Shown piece by piece: positions 1 through 5,463 of a DNA stretch of 7,535 bases (positions are counted from its first letter, which is position 1; each line of letters begins with the position of its first letter). Location of the stretch: the NCBI GenBank assembly GCA_018067055.1, contig JAGPVK010000040.1, forward strand, positions 1 through 7,535, in the 5' to 3' direction. A model generated the notes under the pieces. The model was not told the origin of the DNA. It searched no databases and saw only the letters and a program-made list of their open reading frames with translations. A program made the position numbers and the translations under genes. This stretch comes from Sphingomonadales bacterium (lineage in GTDB: Bacteria > Pseudomonadota > Alphaproteobacteria > Sphingomonadales > Sphingomonadaceae).

Positions 1-8
1 AAGCAGAC

Positions 9-47
9 AAAAAAATGGCCAGGACTCAATGCCTGGCCATTTTTTTG
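9..47 (-). terminator. Rho-independent terminator, bidirectional
   Basis: A perfect 9-bp stem (15-23 with 32-40) encloses an 8-base loop and is flanked by an A-run on the left and a T-run on the right. It therefore reads as a hairpin plus U-tract on either strand. On the minus strand it lies about 18 bases past the stop of the lipoprotein gene, which it most likely terminates. On the plus strand it could serve a convergent gene left of the window. Confidence 0.85.
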
Positions 48-64
48 ATTTTGATCAGATGCCG

Positions 65-292
65 TTATTTTTCGGACGGCATTTTCACGTCCACCTCAGG
101 AACGTCGACCGTAACTTCCTTGGTACCGACTTCCACATCGGCCGTTTCCACGTCGACCTCTGGCAGCTTGCCGGCATCGCCGGAAACGTCAACATCTACG
201 GACGGCAATTCGCCCTCGTCTTTAACATTGGCTTCACAGGCGGAAAGCGCCAGGCCAGCAGTCAATACGGCCGCAATTGCAATTTTTTTCAT
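65..292 (-). CDS. Small acidic lipoprotein, putative GSR target
   Basis: This is a 75-residue protein with a classic lipoprotein signal: a KK start, a hydrophobic stretch of about residues 4-17, and an LSAC lipobox with Cys19 as the predicted lipidated residue. Glu at +2 argues for release to the outer membrane under enterobacterial rules, which may not hold here. The mature part is strongly acidic and built from degenerate repeats around a P-x-V-D-V core (near residues 30, 44 and 65), so it may be extended or beta-rich. I do not recognise a named family. The ATG at 290-292 has a good ribosome site (AAGGGAG, 299-305), and a perfect EcfG-type promoter lies just upstream, so it is probably induced by general stress. 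A terminator follows the stop. Existence as a gene is well supported; function is unknown. Confidence 0.82.
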   Translation of the reverse strand: MKKIAIAAVLTAGLALSACEANVKDEGELPSVDVDVSGDAGKLPEVDVETADVEVGTKEVTVDVPEVDVKMPSEK

Positions 293-323
293 TATGAACT
301 CCCTTCATTGGTTCGATAGTAGA

Positions 324-348
324 AACGCCAAGATCCATATCGGGTTCC
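324..348 (-). promoter_or_regulatory. EcfG-type (GSR) promoter of the lipoprotein gene
   Basis: Read on the minus strand, GGAAC (344-348) is followed by a 16-base spacer and CGTT (324-327). This matches the known alphaproteobacterial EcfG consensus GGAAC-N16/17-CGTT exactly. The -10 element lies about 31 bases before the ATG, leaving room for a short leader with the ribosome site at 299-305. The site sits in the gap between the Crp/Fnr gene and the lipoprotein gene, so the lipoprotein gene is a separate unit. Confidence 0.85.
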
Positions 349-364
349 CGTGAATCGAAAATTT

Positions 365-1102
365 TTATTCCCGGCCAAGCCGCATGCGGAACGCATCGAG
401 ATGAAAATAGCTGGGATCAAATTGACTCATTTCGGCAAGTCGGGTTTCGTCCTTGAACAGGATCCATCCATTGTCACGTTCGAGCAAGCCATCCCTTTCC
501 AGCTGGCGAAGCACCCGGTTGGTATGAATCGGAGTCAAGCCAAGCGCATCGGCGATTACGGTTTGCGTCAATGGCACACGAAAGCCGTCATCGGTACCGG
601 CACCCGTGATCAGCACCCTACGATAGAGCTCAAGCAGAAAATGCCCGATCCTTTCCCGGGCAGACTGCGTGCCGTTGCGAACGATCTGTTCACGCAAAAA
701 CGCTTCTTCCTGAACCTGCATCCACCAGAAGGCGAGAGTCAGCTTACCGGATTCGGTCAACAGACGCCGGAATTCGGAAGGTCTGACCGACAAGCCGGTC
801 AGGCTCGTGACGGTTTTTACCGAATGATCCGCTTCGGCAGCGACCAAAACCTGCAGATCGAACATGTCTCCCGGCAGGAGCACGTTTAATACCTGTCGCC
901 GGCCATCCTCGAGCGTCTTGTAACGGATCGCCCAGCCTTGCTTGACGATCAGCACGCTATCCATTTCCTGGCCCGCGTCGACCAATTCGGTGTTTTTTTC
1001 GTAATGCTGTTCCCGCCCATCAATCTGCATGATGACCTGCTGGTCAACATCATCGAGATCGGCATAGAAGGATATCCGCCGGAGCAAGGCTTTTTGCGCC
1101 AC
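365..1102 (-). CDS. Crp/Fnr-family transcriptional regulator
   Basis: This 245-residue protein has the two-domain Crp/Fnr layout. An N-terminal cyclic-nucleotide-binding-like beta-barrel covers about residues 15-120, with a PGDMF motif at 77-81. A dimerisation helix follows (about 122-160), then a winged helix-turn-helix at about 165-225 with recognition segment ADALGLTPIHTNRVLRQLE. I see no cysteine, so an oxygen-sensing Fe-S cluster of the FNR kind is excluded, and no Arg-Ser phosphate pocket typical of cAMP binding. The effector is unknown. The start is GTG (1100-1102), with AAGGGA 8 bases upstream. The GTG shares one base with the TAG stop of the preceding kinase gene, which indicates translational coupling and a common operon. 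Its partner in signalling may be that kinase, but this is inference from position. No clear U-rich terminator follows. Confidence 0.9.
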   Translation of the reverse strand: MAQKALLRRISFYADLDDVDQQVIMQIDGREQHYEKNTELVDAGQEMDSVLIVKQGWAIRYKTLEDGRRQVLNVLLPGDMFDLQVLVAAEADHSVKTVTSLTGLSVRPSEFRRLLTESGKLTLAFWWMQVQEEAFLREQIVRNGTQSARERIGHFLLELYRRVLITGAGTDDGFRVPLTQTVIADALGLTPIHTNRVLRQLERDGLLERDNGWILFKDETRLAEMSQFDPSYFHLDAFRMRLGRE

Positions 1103-1713
1103 TAGCTGTATCCCTTGTCGTCAGGAGCAGGGAAGGTGATTGTACATTGCAGGCCGTCCGCCGCCCAATCCCTGTCAATTTCGCCGCGCAAATTGCGCGT
1201 AATGCTATGATCGATGAGCGAGGATCCGAAGCCGGACAGGGAAGGCGCAGAAACTGCTTTGGCCCCGCCGCTTTCCGACCAGCTCAATTTGACCATATCT
1301 GGCCCCTCCTCAACAGCAACAATTGTCCACTTGATCTTGACGAGTCCTTTGTCCGAGGTCAACGCGCCATATTTGGCGGCATTGGTTGCCAGTTCATTGA
1401 GAACCAGCGAAATCGACACCATGGCATTTTCAGCGAGAATGATATCCGGTCCGGACCAGCGCACCTTCGGATAGGTCTTGCACAGATCCTTGACCAGCGC
1501 GGCAAATGATCCCGTAACGAAATTTGTGTCGAGCAGGATTTGCTGCGCCCGGTTGAGCGCGCTGAGGCGATTATGGATCCTCTCGATATAATCATCAATC
1601 GAGGTTGCAGAATTTTTGGTCAACGTCATGATCGATTGTAGCGTCGCAAAAAGATTGCGCAGACGATGGTGGAGTTCGCGGGTGTGCAACTTGAGCTGCT
1701 CCTGCTGATCCAC
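1102..1713 (-). CDS. HWE-family histidine kinase, catalytic half (split gene)
   Basis: This is the catalytic part of a sensor kinase. Counting from the GTG at 1711-1713 (203 residues), the H-box ELHHRLRN places the phospho-acceptor at His16. The N-box is NELATNAAKYGAL (Asn106-Leu118), the HWE signature Trp-x-Glu is WSE (145-147), and the glycine box is GFG (161-163). HWE/HisKA2 kinases are the known PhyR kinases of alphaproteobacteria, and phyR is encoded nearby, so PhyR is the likely target (inference). The frame is open upstream to the TAG at 1780-1782. Between TAG and GTG it encodes the end of a PAS domain (GRPTLTGINKDIT). It belongs to a GAF-PAS-HWE protein of 503 residues spanning 1102-2613, interrupted once. 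The only alternative start that keeps the His is this GTG; AAGGA at 1728-1732 is 14 bases away, which is long. Its stop overlaps the GTG of the Crp/Fnr gene by one base. Confidence 0.8.
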   Translation of the reverse strand: MDQQEQLKLHTRELHHRLRNLFATLQSIMTLTKNSATSIDDYIERIHNRLSALNRAQQILLDTNFVTGSFAALVKDLCKTYPKVRWSGPDIILAENAMVSISLVLNELATNAAKYGALTSDKGLVKIKWTIVAVEEGPDMVKLSWSESGGAKAVSAPSLSGFGSSLIDHSITRNLRGEIDRDWAADGLQCTITFPAPDDKGYS

Positions 1714-1779
1714 GGAATTGGTGATATCCTTGTTGATACCGGTCAGCGTCGGTCGCCCATTTGCTTCCAGATAGTCGCC

Positions 1780-1782
1780 CTA
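1780..1782 (-). other. In-frame amber (TAG) codon interrupting the sensor kinase
   Basis: The sensor half ends ...VRWLEG-TAG, and the same frame continues GDYLEANGRPTLTGINKDIT into the kinase core with no frameshift. PAS domains of this type normally run through this point as W-L-x-G-(R/Q)-G-x, so a single change such as CAG to TAG would explain it. TAG is a normal stop in this organism, since the same kinase ends on TAG at 1102-1104; general recoding is therefore unlikely. A nonsense mutation, a base-call error, or a stabilised gene split all fit. Confidence 0.85.
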
Positions 1783-2613
1783 TCCTTCCAACCACCGGAC
1801 TTCCCCCGATGGCAAGACGATACGGAAGCGTGCCTCGAACTTTTCCCCCTCGCCCGCCGCCGCGCTCATTGCAACGCGAACCGAGTCCCGATCTTCGGAA
1901 TGGACCCGGCCCAAAGCGCTTTCCACCTCAAAAACCGATTCGCCCGCATCCTCCCCCCATATTTTCATATAGGCGCCGCCCCATTCGATCAGGCCTGTTT
2001 CCAAATCGATCCGAAAGCTGGCAATGTCGCTGAGCGCCAAAGTGAGATCAAGATTTGAACGAGCAATGGCAGCATTTTTCTGCGCCTGTTCTCGCAGCCC
2101 GATCTCGCGGCTGAGCTCCATTTCGCTCATCGCGATATCGGCCATGCTGTTCAACTGATTCATCTGGTTTTTCGTTGTCCGAAAGCGCGGTACTGTATCG
2201 GCAATCCACAGCGCCCCCAGCACTTTGCCATTGGGAGCAATCAGCGGTGAACCAGCATAAAAGCGGATAGCAGGATCACCATTCACCAGAGGATTGTCAA
2301 CGAAGCGCGGATCGATTGAGGCATCCTCAACCACCATCGGTTCGCCGCTTTCCATCATTTGCGAGCAGATCGAGACATCCCGGTCGATCTGTGTTTCGGT
2401 AAAACCTACCGCAGATTTGAACCATTCCTTATCTTCGCCAACCAGGGAAATTGAAGCCAGGGGCGCAGAGAAAATATCGGCCACCAATTGTGTGATCCGG
2501 TAAAATGCGCTTTCCGGGGCATTGTCGACCACCTTGTAGCTGTTCAAGGTCGCCAACCGGTCGGCTTCTCGCTTCAGCTCCGTTTGTCTGGTCATTCGTT
2601 TACCCGCATGCAT
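1780..2613 (-). CDS. GAF-PAS sensor half of the HWE kinase (truncated)
   Basis: This is a 277-residue cytosolic sensor fragment with no membrane segment. A GAF domain covers about residues 30-165, with the family-typical stretches SICSQMMESGEPMVVEDA, DPRF and AGSPLIAPNGKVLGAL. A coiled linker (about 150-187) follows, then a PAS_3-like domain from about 187 that breaks off at EVRWLEG. The final strand and DIT linker of the PAS are encoded in frame beyond the TAG. The ATG at 2611-2613 has GGGA six bases upstream (2620-2623); a second ATG, seven codons in, is possible. If translated alone, the product has a GAF sensor but no kinase and probably a misfolded PAS. Related sphingomonad proteins combine GAF, PAS and HWE in one chain (family knowledge). 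No EcfG promoter was found upstream. Confidence 0.82.
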   Translation of the reverse strand: MHAGKRMTRQTELKREADRLATLNSYKVVDNAPESAFYRITQLVADIFSAPLASISLVGEDKEWFKSAVGFTETQIDRDVSICSQMMESGEPMVVEDASIDPRFVDNPLVNGDPAIRFYAGSPLIAPNGKVLGALWIADTVPRFRTTKNQMNQLNSMADIAMSEMELSREIGLREQAQKNAAIARSNLDLTLALSDIASFRIDLETGLIEWGGAYMKIWGEDAGESVFEVESALGRVHSEDRDSVRVAMSAAAGEGEKFEARFRIVLPSGEVRWLEG

Positions 2614-3038
2614 GCCTGATCCCTTTTTCCCGAACGCTTAGGCTGTCGAATGGTGAACGATTAACTCGCAATCTTGTTGCATGCGATCGGAAGCATAAGC
2701 GGAAACGGCGCGTCGTTTATAAAGAATTCCGAAAGGAATGAAAACTTACGGAGACTTTGGCATGAATTGTGACGATCGTTAAGAACTATATGAAATGATT
2801 GAAGATATATGGGGACCTTCGGCGAAAGCCTGACTGCAATGGGACAAAGATAATCCACAGATCGCGGCAATTTGCTTCAAGCCGCAGAATGCGGAATATT
2901 GGTCATCTCCATCATCGTTGCCGGTCCAGATCCGGGAATTGGCGAAAGCCAATAGCACTGACCAGCAATCCGTGTGGACGAAAATAGAACCACCTCGATG
3001 TCCTGGGCATCAATCTGGATAGCGCATTGGCGTCAAAT
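2614..3038. other. Gene-free region with several small hairpins
   Basis: No convincing reading frame lies on either strand; the short open frames lack ribosome sites and family features. Several small inverted repeats are present: ATTCC-GAAA-GGAAT (2726-2739), GGC-GAAA-GCC (2821-2830), CCGCA-GAA-TGCGG (2882-2894), CCGG-N7-CCGG (2921-2935) and ATTGGC-GAAA-GCCAAT (2938-2953). GAAA is a stable RNA tetraloop only if the plus strand is transcribed. The left end must hold the promoter of the kinase operon, but I cannot place it with confidence. A small RNA is possible but unproven. Confidence 0.4.
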
Positions 3039-3067
3039 AAAAAAGGCAGGGAACATTGTCCCCCGCC
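3039..3067 (-). terminator. Rho-independent terminator of the DUF883 gene
   Basis: On the minus strand a 10-bp stem with two G-T pairs (3045-3054 with 3058-3067) and a 3-base loop is followed by six Ts (3044-3039). It lies about 25 bases after the stop of the DUF883-like gene. There is no T-run on the plus-strand side, so it acts on the minus strand. Confidence 0.85.
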
Positions 3068-3092
3068 CGTTCATTCCAATATGTCAGACTGC

Positions 3093-3383
3093 TTAGCGAC
3101 GCGCCATCAGAGCGCCGACGATCAGTCCCAGTCCCGCCGTTGCGGCAATACTCACGATCGGATTATCCTTGATCGTTGACTGTGCTTTCTTCCGGCCCTT
3201 CGTGCCGGCTTCGACCGCATTGGCGCGCGCAGCATCAAATTTGGTTTTCGCGTTGGCGCGTAGTTCCAGCGCATTGGCTTGCGCGTCGGCCTTGACGGAT
3301 TTGGTCAAGGTTGCCAAATCGTCCTTCAGCGTCTGCAGATCCGATTTTACCGCGCCCATTTCTTCCGAATAATTGCCTGTCAT
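3093..3383 (-). CDS. DUF883 (ElaB/YqjD-like) membrane-anchored protein
   Basis: This 96-residue protein has the layout of the DUF883 family. An N-terminal amphipathic, coiled-coil-prone region of about residues 5-65 is rich in Ala, Lys, Asp and Glu. A basic stretch with GRKKAQ follows, then one C-terminal membrane segment (about 73-93) with glycine spacing (AGLGLIVGALMARR). Enterobacterial members ElaB/YqjD are stationary-phase, tail-anchored inner-membrane proteins, and YqjD has been linked to ribosome binding; that role cannot be assumed here. The ATG at 3381-3383 is preceded by GGAG at 3392-3395 with an 8-base gap. A GGAAC -35 element with a poor -10 lies upstream, and the gene is divergent from phyR, so stress induction is plausible. 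A terminator follows. Confidence 0.85.
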   Translation of the reverse strand: MTGNYSEEMGAVKSDLQTLKDDLATLTKSVKADAQANALELRANAKTKFDAARANAVEAGTKGRKKAQSTIKDNPIVSIAATAGLGLIVGALMARR

Positions 3384-3415
3384 TTCATTTTCTCCATAAT
3401 ATGTTCAATAGAGTC

Positions 3416-3440
3416 TACCACCGACAGCCTATTTGGTTCC
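3416..3440 (-). promoter_or_regulatory. Possible EcfG-type promoter of the DUF883 gene
   Basis: On the minus strand, a perfect GGAAC (3436-3440) is followed 16 bases later by GGTA (3416-3419), where CGTT would be expected. The -35 element, spacing and position (about 33 bases before the ATG) fit; the -10 matches only in part. It is weaker than the three perfect sites in the window. Confidence 0.4.
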
Positions 3441-3495
3441 GGTTATAACGCGATATCCAAAGATTTGATCTAAAGTTGCGTGGACGATAATTTAT

Positions 3496-3520
3496 GGAAC
3501 CCTTTTCTATTTGATGCGTT
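3496..3520 (+). promoter_or_regulatory. EcfG-type (GSR) promoter of phyR
   Basis: GGAAC (3496-3500), a 16-base spacer and CGTT (3517-3520) match the EcfG consensus exactly. Transcription should start near 3527, just before the ribosome site GGAG (3534-3537) and the ATG at 3546. This gives positive feedback of the sigma factor on phyR. It also shows that the in-frame GTG at 3480, upstream of the promoter, is not the phyR start. Confidence 0.88.
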
Positions 3521-3545
3521 TGGAGCCAATCACGGAGATACATAT

Positions 3546-4331
3546 ATGTCACTAGCTGAAAGCCTGAAACCACATCTTCCTTATCTTCGACGCTATGCCA
3601 GAGCGCTGACTGGCAGCCAGAAAAGCGGCGACGCTTTTGTCAAAGCAACCCTTGAAGCGATCATCGCCGATCCCGAGACGATGTCGGACGGTGAAAATGT
3701 ACGGGTTCAACTATACCGGATTTTTGCCGGCATTTGGGAAAGCGCGCACGTCGGGGTTGAAGACGATCCGGATGACAATACCGCACAGAGCCATTTGAAT
3801 GCGATCCCCCCGATCAGCCGGCAAGTTTTGCTGCTGACTGCGCTGGAAGGTTTTTCGGTGAGCGAAGTTGCGAAAATCGCGGATGTCGGCGAAAATTCGA
3901 TCAATGATTTGCTGGAAGATGCTATTTCGGAAATCGACAAGGAAATCAGGTCAGATGTCCTGATTATCGAGGACGAAGTGCTGATCTCGATGGAATTGCA
4001 ACAGATTGTTTCCGGACTGGGGCACAATGTTTGTGGAACCGCGACGACCCACAAGGCCGCTCTGGATGCAGTCGCAAAATCCAAGCCAAGTCTGGTGCTC
4101 GCGGATATTCAGCTGGCCGACGGCAGTTCCGGCATTGATGCCGTGAAGGACATTTTGGAACAGATCTCGGTTCCGATAATCTTCATCACTGCATTTCCCG
4201 AGCGGCTGCTCACCGGAGAGCGCCCCGAACCGACTTTCCTGATTACCAAACCGTTCCAGCCCAATGCCATTCGCGCAGCGATCAGCCAGGCATTATTCTT
4301 CTCGACGAAAGCGCAAAACGCGCAAGGCTAA
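3546..4331 (+). CDS. phyR: PhyR, anti-anti-sigma response regulator of the GSR
   Basis: PhyR is the switch of the alphaproteobacterial general stress response: when phosphorylated, its sigma-like domain binds NepR and frees EcfG. The 261-residue protein has the diagnostic order of an EcfG-like domain first (about residues 1-130, with region-4-like IPPISRQVLLLTALEGFSVSEVA) and a receiver domain second (about 137-255). Receiver residues are all present: the acidic pair Glu142-Asp143, phospho-acceptor Asp187 (VLADIQLADG), Thr215 (FITAFPE) and Lys235 (ITKPF). FITAFPE belongs to the FAT-GUY receiver class typical of PhyR and its single-domain relatives. The ATG at 3546 has GGAG 8 bases upstream and fits the promoter at 3496-3520; the frame is open back to a GTG at 3480, which I reject. 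The gene converges on nepR-ecfG, with a strong hairpin between. Confidence 0.97.
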   Translation: MSLAESLKPHLPYLRRYARALTGSQKSGDAFVKATLEAIIADPETMSDGENVRVQLYRIFAGIWESAHVGVEDDPDDNTAQSHLNAIPPISRQVLLLTALEGFSVSEVAKIADVGENSINDLLEDAISEIDKEIRSDVLIIEDEVLISMELQQIVSGLGHNVCGTATTHKAALDAVAKSKPSLVLADIQLADGSSGIDAVKDILEQISVPIIFITAFPERLLTGERPEPTFLITKPFQPNAIRAAISQALFFSTKAQNAQG

Positions 4332-4359
4332 TGGCCAATCCGAGCGAACGCGACGAAGC

Positions 4360-4398
4360 GCGCCAGGCCGGTTCCCTGCATAGGGACCGGTCTGGCGC
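4360..4398. terminator. Strong hairpin between convergent phyR and ecfG
   Basis: A long GC-rich inverted repeat (4360-4377 with 4382-4398, one G-T pair and one bulged base) closes on a 4-base loop. It lies 29 bases after the phyR stop and about 90 bases after the ecfG stop, so it is placed to end both transcripts. No T-run follows on either strand, so it may act as a transcript-stabilising 3' hairpin or a Rho-aided terminator rather than a classic intrinsic one. Confidence 0.6.
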
Positions 4399-4487
4399 TG
4401 TCACTGCGGCAAGCGCGTGTGTCGAACGATATTGATGTGATGATGACGTGAGTGGCTAGACTGCTGTTCGGACTGCCTGCAGCAGCA

Positions 4488-5078
4488 CTAAGACGCAATT
4501 TTCTCTACAGCACCGATGATATTTTCGAGCGCTGTGGTGGTCAGATTTCCATGACCGTCGGAAGCAGCGGTGAAACGTCCTTCTTCCAGAATGACTTCCA
4601 AAGCCTTTCGCGCACGCGATACTCGGCTTTTCATTGTACCAACGGCGCAATTCGCTATTTCTGCGGCTTCCTCATAAGAATAGCCCCCAGCGCCGACCAA
4701 GATGATTGCCTCTCTCTGGTCATCTGACAATTCCATCAGTCCCCGCTGCAAATCAGCCAGATGCAATGGATCCTGTTGAGGCGCTGGTGCTGACAAAATC
4801 CGTTCTGCCACGAGTTCATCATAATTGGCGCTGAATTTCTTGCGGCGCATGCTCGAGAAAAAGGTGTTGCGCAGAATGACAAATGTCCACGCACGCATCG
4901 AGGTTCCGGCAATGAAGCGATCCCTGGCAGCCCATGCTTTCAATAAAGTGTCCTGAACCAGATCATCGGCCACGTCGCGGTCGCCCGACAGGCTCCGTCC
5001 AAAAGCGCGCAAATGCGGAATCGCTTCCGTCAATTCCTGCTTGAACTGCGAAGGCGGTAAGGCCCGAGGCTTATTCAT
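4488..5078 (-). CDS. ecfG: EcfG, ECF sigma factor of the general stress response
   Basis: This 196-residue ECF sigma factor of the EcfG (ECF15) group directs RNA polymerase to GGAAC-N16/17-CGTT promoters. Sigma region 2 covers about residues 13-80, with DLVQDTLLKAW (39-49) and the DNA-facing SMRAWTFVILRN (60-71). A linker follows, then sigma region 4 at about 115-165 (LSDDQREAIILVGAGGYSYEEAAEI and the helix-turn-helix VGTMKSRVSRARKAL). A tail of about 30 residues follows. The ATG at 5076-5078 overlaps the nepR stop by 8 bases, so translation is coupled to that of its anti-sigma factor. GGA lies five to seven bases upstream. The frame is open further upstream inside nepR, but those residues are unlike sigma factors. 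Identity is firm from domain content and from the neighbours nepR and phyR. Confidence 0.96.
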   Translation of the reverse strand: MNKPRALPPSQFKQELTEAIPHLRAFGRSLSGDRDVADDLVQDTLLKAWAARDRFIAGTSMRAWTFVILRNTFFSSMRRKKFSANYDELVAERILSAPAPQQDPLHLADLQRGLMELSDDQREAIILVGAGGYSYEEAAEIANCAVGTMKSRVSRARKALEVILEEGRFTAASDGHGNLTTTALENIIGAVEKIAS

Positions 5079-5307
5079 GTACGTCCGGCTGGCTCGAGTC
5101 CGCATCATCGTCGTCTTCCAACTGATCCAGGAGCGCCAGAATGTCATCCGGTAGCGGCTCTTCAAGAACGTTCAAATACATGTTCTTGAGTCCCAGGCCT
5201 AATCTCTGCTGCATGTCGTCCTTGCTTTTCACGGGCATGTCCTTTGACTGCTGTCCTTCTTCATTGGACTCCGATGGATCGGTTTGATTTTTATCTTGGC
5301 TCGCCAA
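5071..5307 (-). CDS. nepR: NepR, anti-sigma factor of EcfG
   Basis: NepR holds EcfG inactive until phospho-PhyR takes it over. The signature is QRLGLGLKNMYLNVLEEPLP followed by DDILALLDQLE: two helices joined at the E-x-P-D-type turn, matching the family pattern L-G-x-x-L-(R/K)-x-x-Y...E-x-(V/L)-P-D...L-L-x-x-L. Both flanks are polar and probably disordered; the C-terminal tail is very acidic (DDDDAD). The start is uncertain. I chose TTG at 5305-5307 (78 residues) because GAGG lies six bases upstream and a plausible sigma-70-type promoter lies just before it. Alternatives are ATG at 5236-5238 (55 residues, poor ribosome-site spacing), ATG at 5365-5367 or ATG at 5416-5418 (neither with a ribosome site). 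The stop overlaps the ecfG ATG by 8 bases. No EcfG-type promoter is seen for this operon. Confidence 0.9.
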   Translation of the reverse strand: MASQDKNQTDPSESNEEGQQSKDMPVKSKDDMQQRLGLGLKNMYLNVLEEPLPDDILALLDQLEDDDDADSSQPDVHE

Positions 5308-5364
5308 ACCATGCCTCGTTTTCTGGTTGCTTGAAGACAGAACACTCGATGTCCTTAAAGGTTG

Positions 5365-5392
5365 CATATAAATTTTCGAGAGAAATGTCCAA
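5365..5392 (-). promoter_or_regulatory. Possible housekeeping promoter of nepR-ecfG
   Basis: On the minus strand TTGGAC (5387-5392) and TATATG (5365-5370) are separated by 16 bases, a fair match to sigma-70 elements. Transcription would start near 5358, upstream of the TTG start at 5307. The match is imperfect and other placements are possible. Confidence 0.3.
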
Positions 5393-5398
5393 TGGCCC

Positions 5399-5423
5399 GG
5401 AACAATCTCAATGAGCATGCGTT
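5399..5423 (+). promoter_or_regulatory. EcfG-type (GSR) promoter of the small charged protein gene
   Basis: GGAAC (5399-5403), a 16-base spacer and CGTT (5420-5423) match the consensus exactly. The -10 lies about 40 bases before the ATG at 5464, leaving room for the GGAG ribosome site at 5451-5454. The site sits in the divergent gap with nepR but points away from it. Confidence 0.88.
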
Positions 5424-5463
5424 AACGCCATGAACGAAAAATTTTGCAACGGAGAATTTTGCA

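Noticed and set aside
350..889. Plus-strand open frame of 179 codons
   Set aside because: It is antisense to the Crp/Fnr gene, has no family features and no ribosome site.
1780..1782. Recoding of TAG to an amino acid
   Set aside because: The same kinase ends on TAG at 1102-1104 right at the coupled GTG of the next gene, so TAG works as a normal stop here.
2702..2730. EcfG-like promoter for the kinase operon (GGAAT ... CGTT on the minus strand)
   Set aside because: The -35 has a mismatch and the spacer is 18 bases, outside the usual 16-17 to CGTT.
2799..2987. Small plus-strand open frame of 62 codons
   Set aside because: No ribosome site, no recognisable features, and a composition unlike coding sequence in this window.
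3480..3545. Longer phyR starting at GTG 3480
   Set aside because: The perfect EcfG promoter at 3496-3520 lies inside this extension, no ribosome site precedes the GTG, and the ATG at 3546 has GGAG at good spacing and begins the conserved domain.
5079..5165. Longer ecfG starting at 5165
   Set aside because: The extra 29 residues are encoded in a second frame of nepR and are unlike sigma factors; the ATG at 5078 gives the usual length and the typical overlap.
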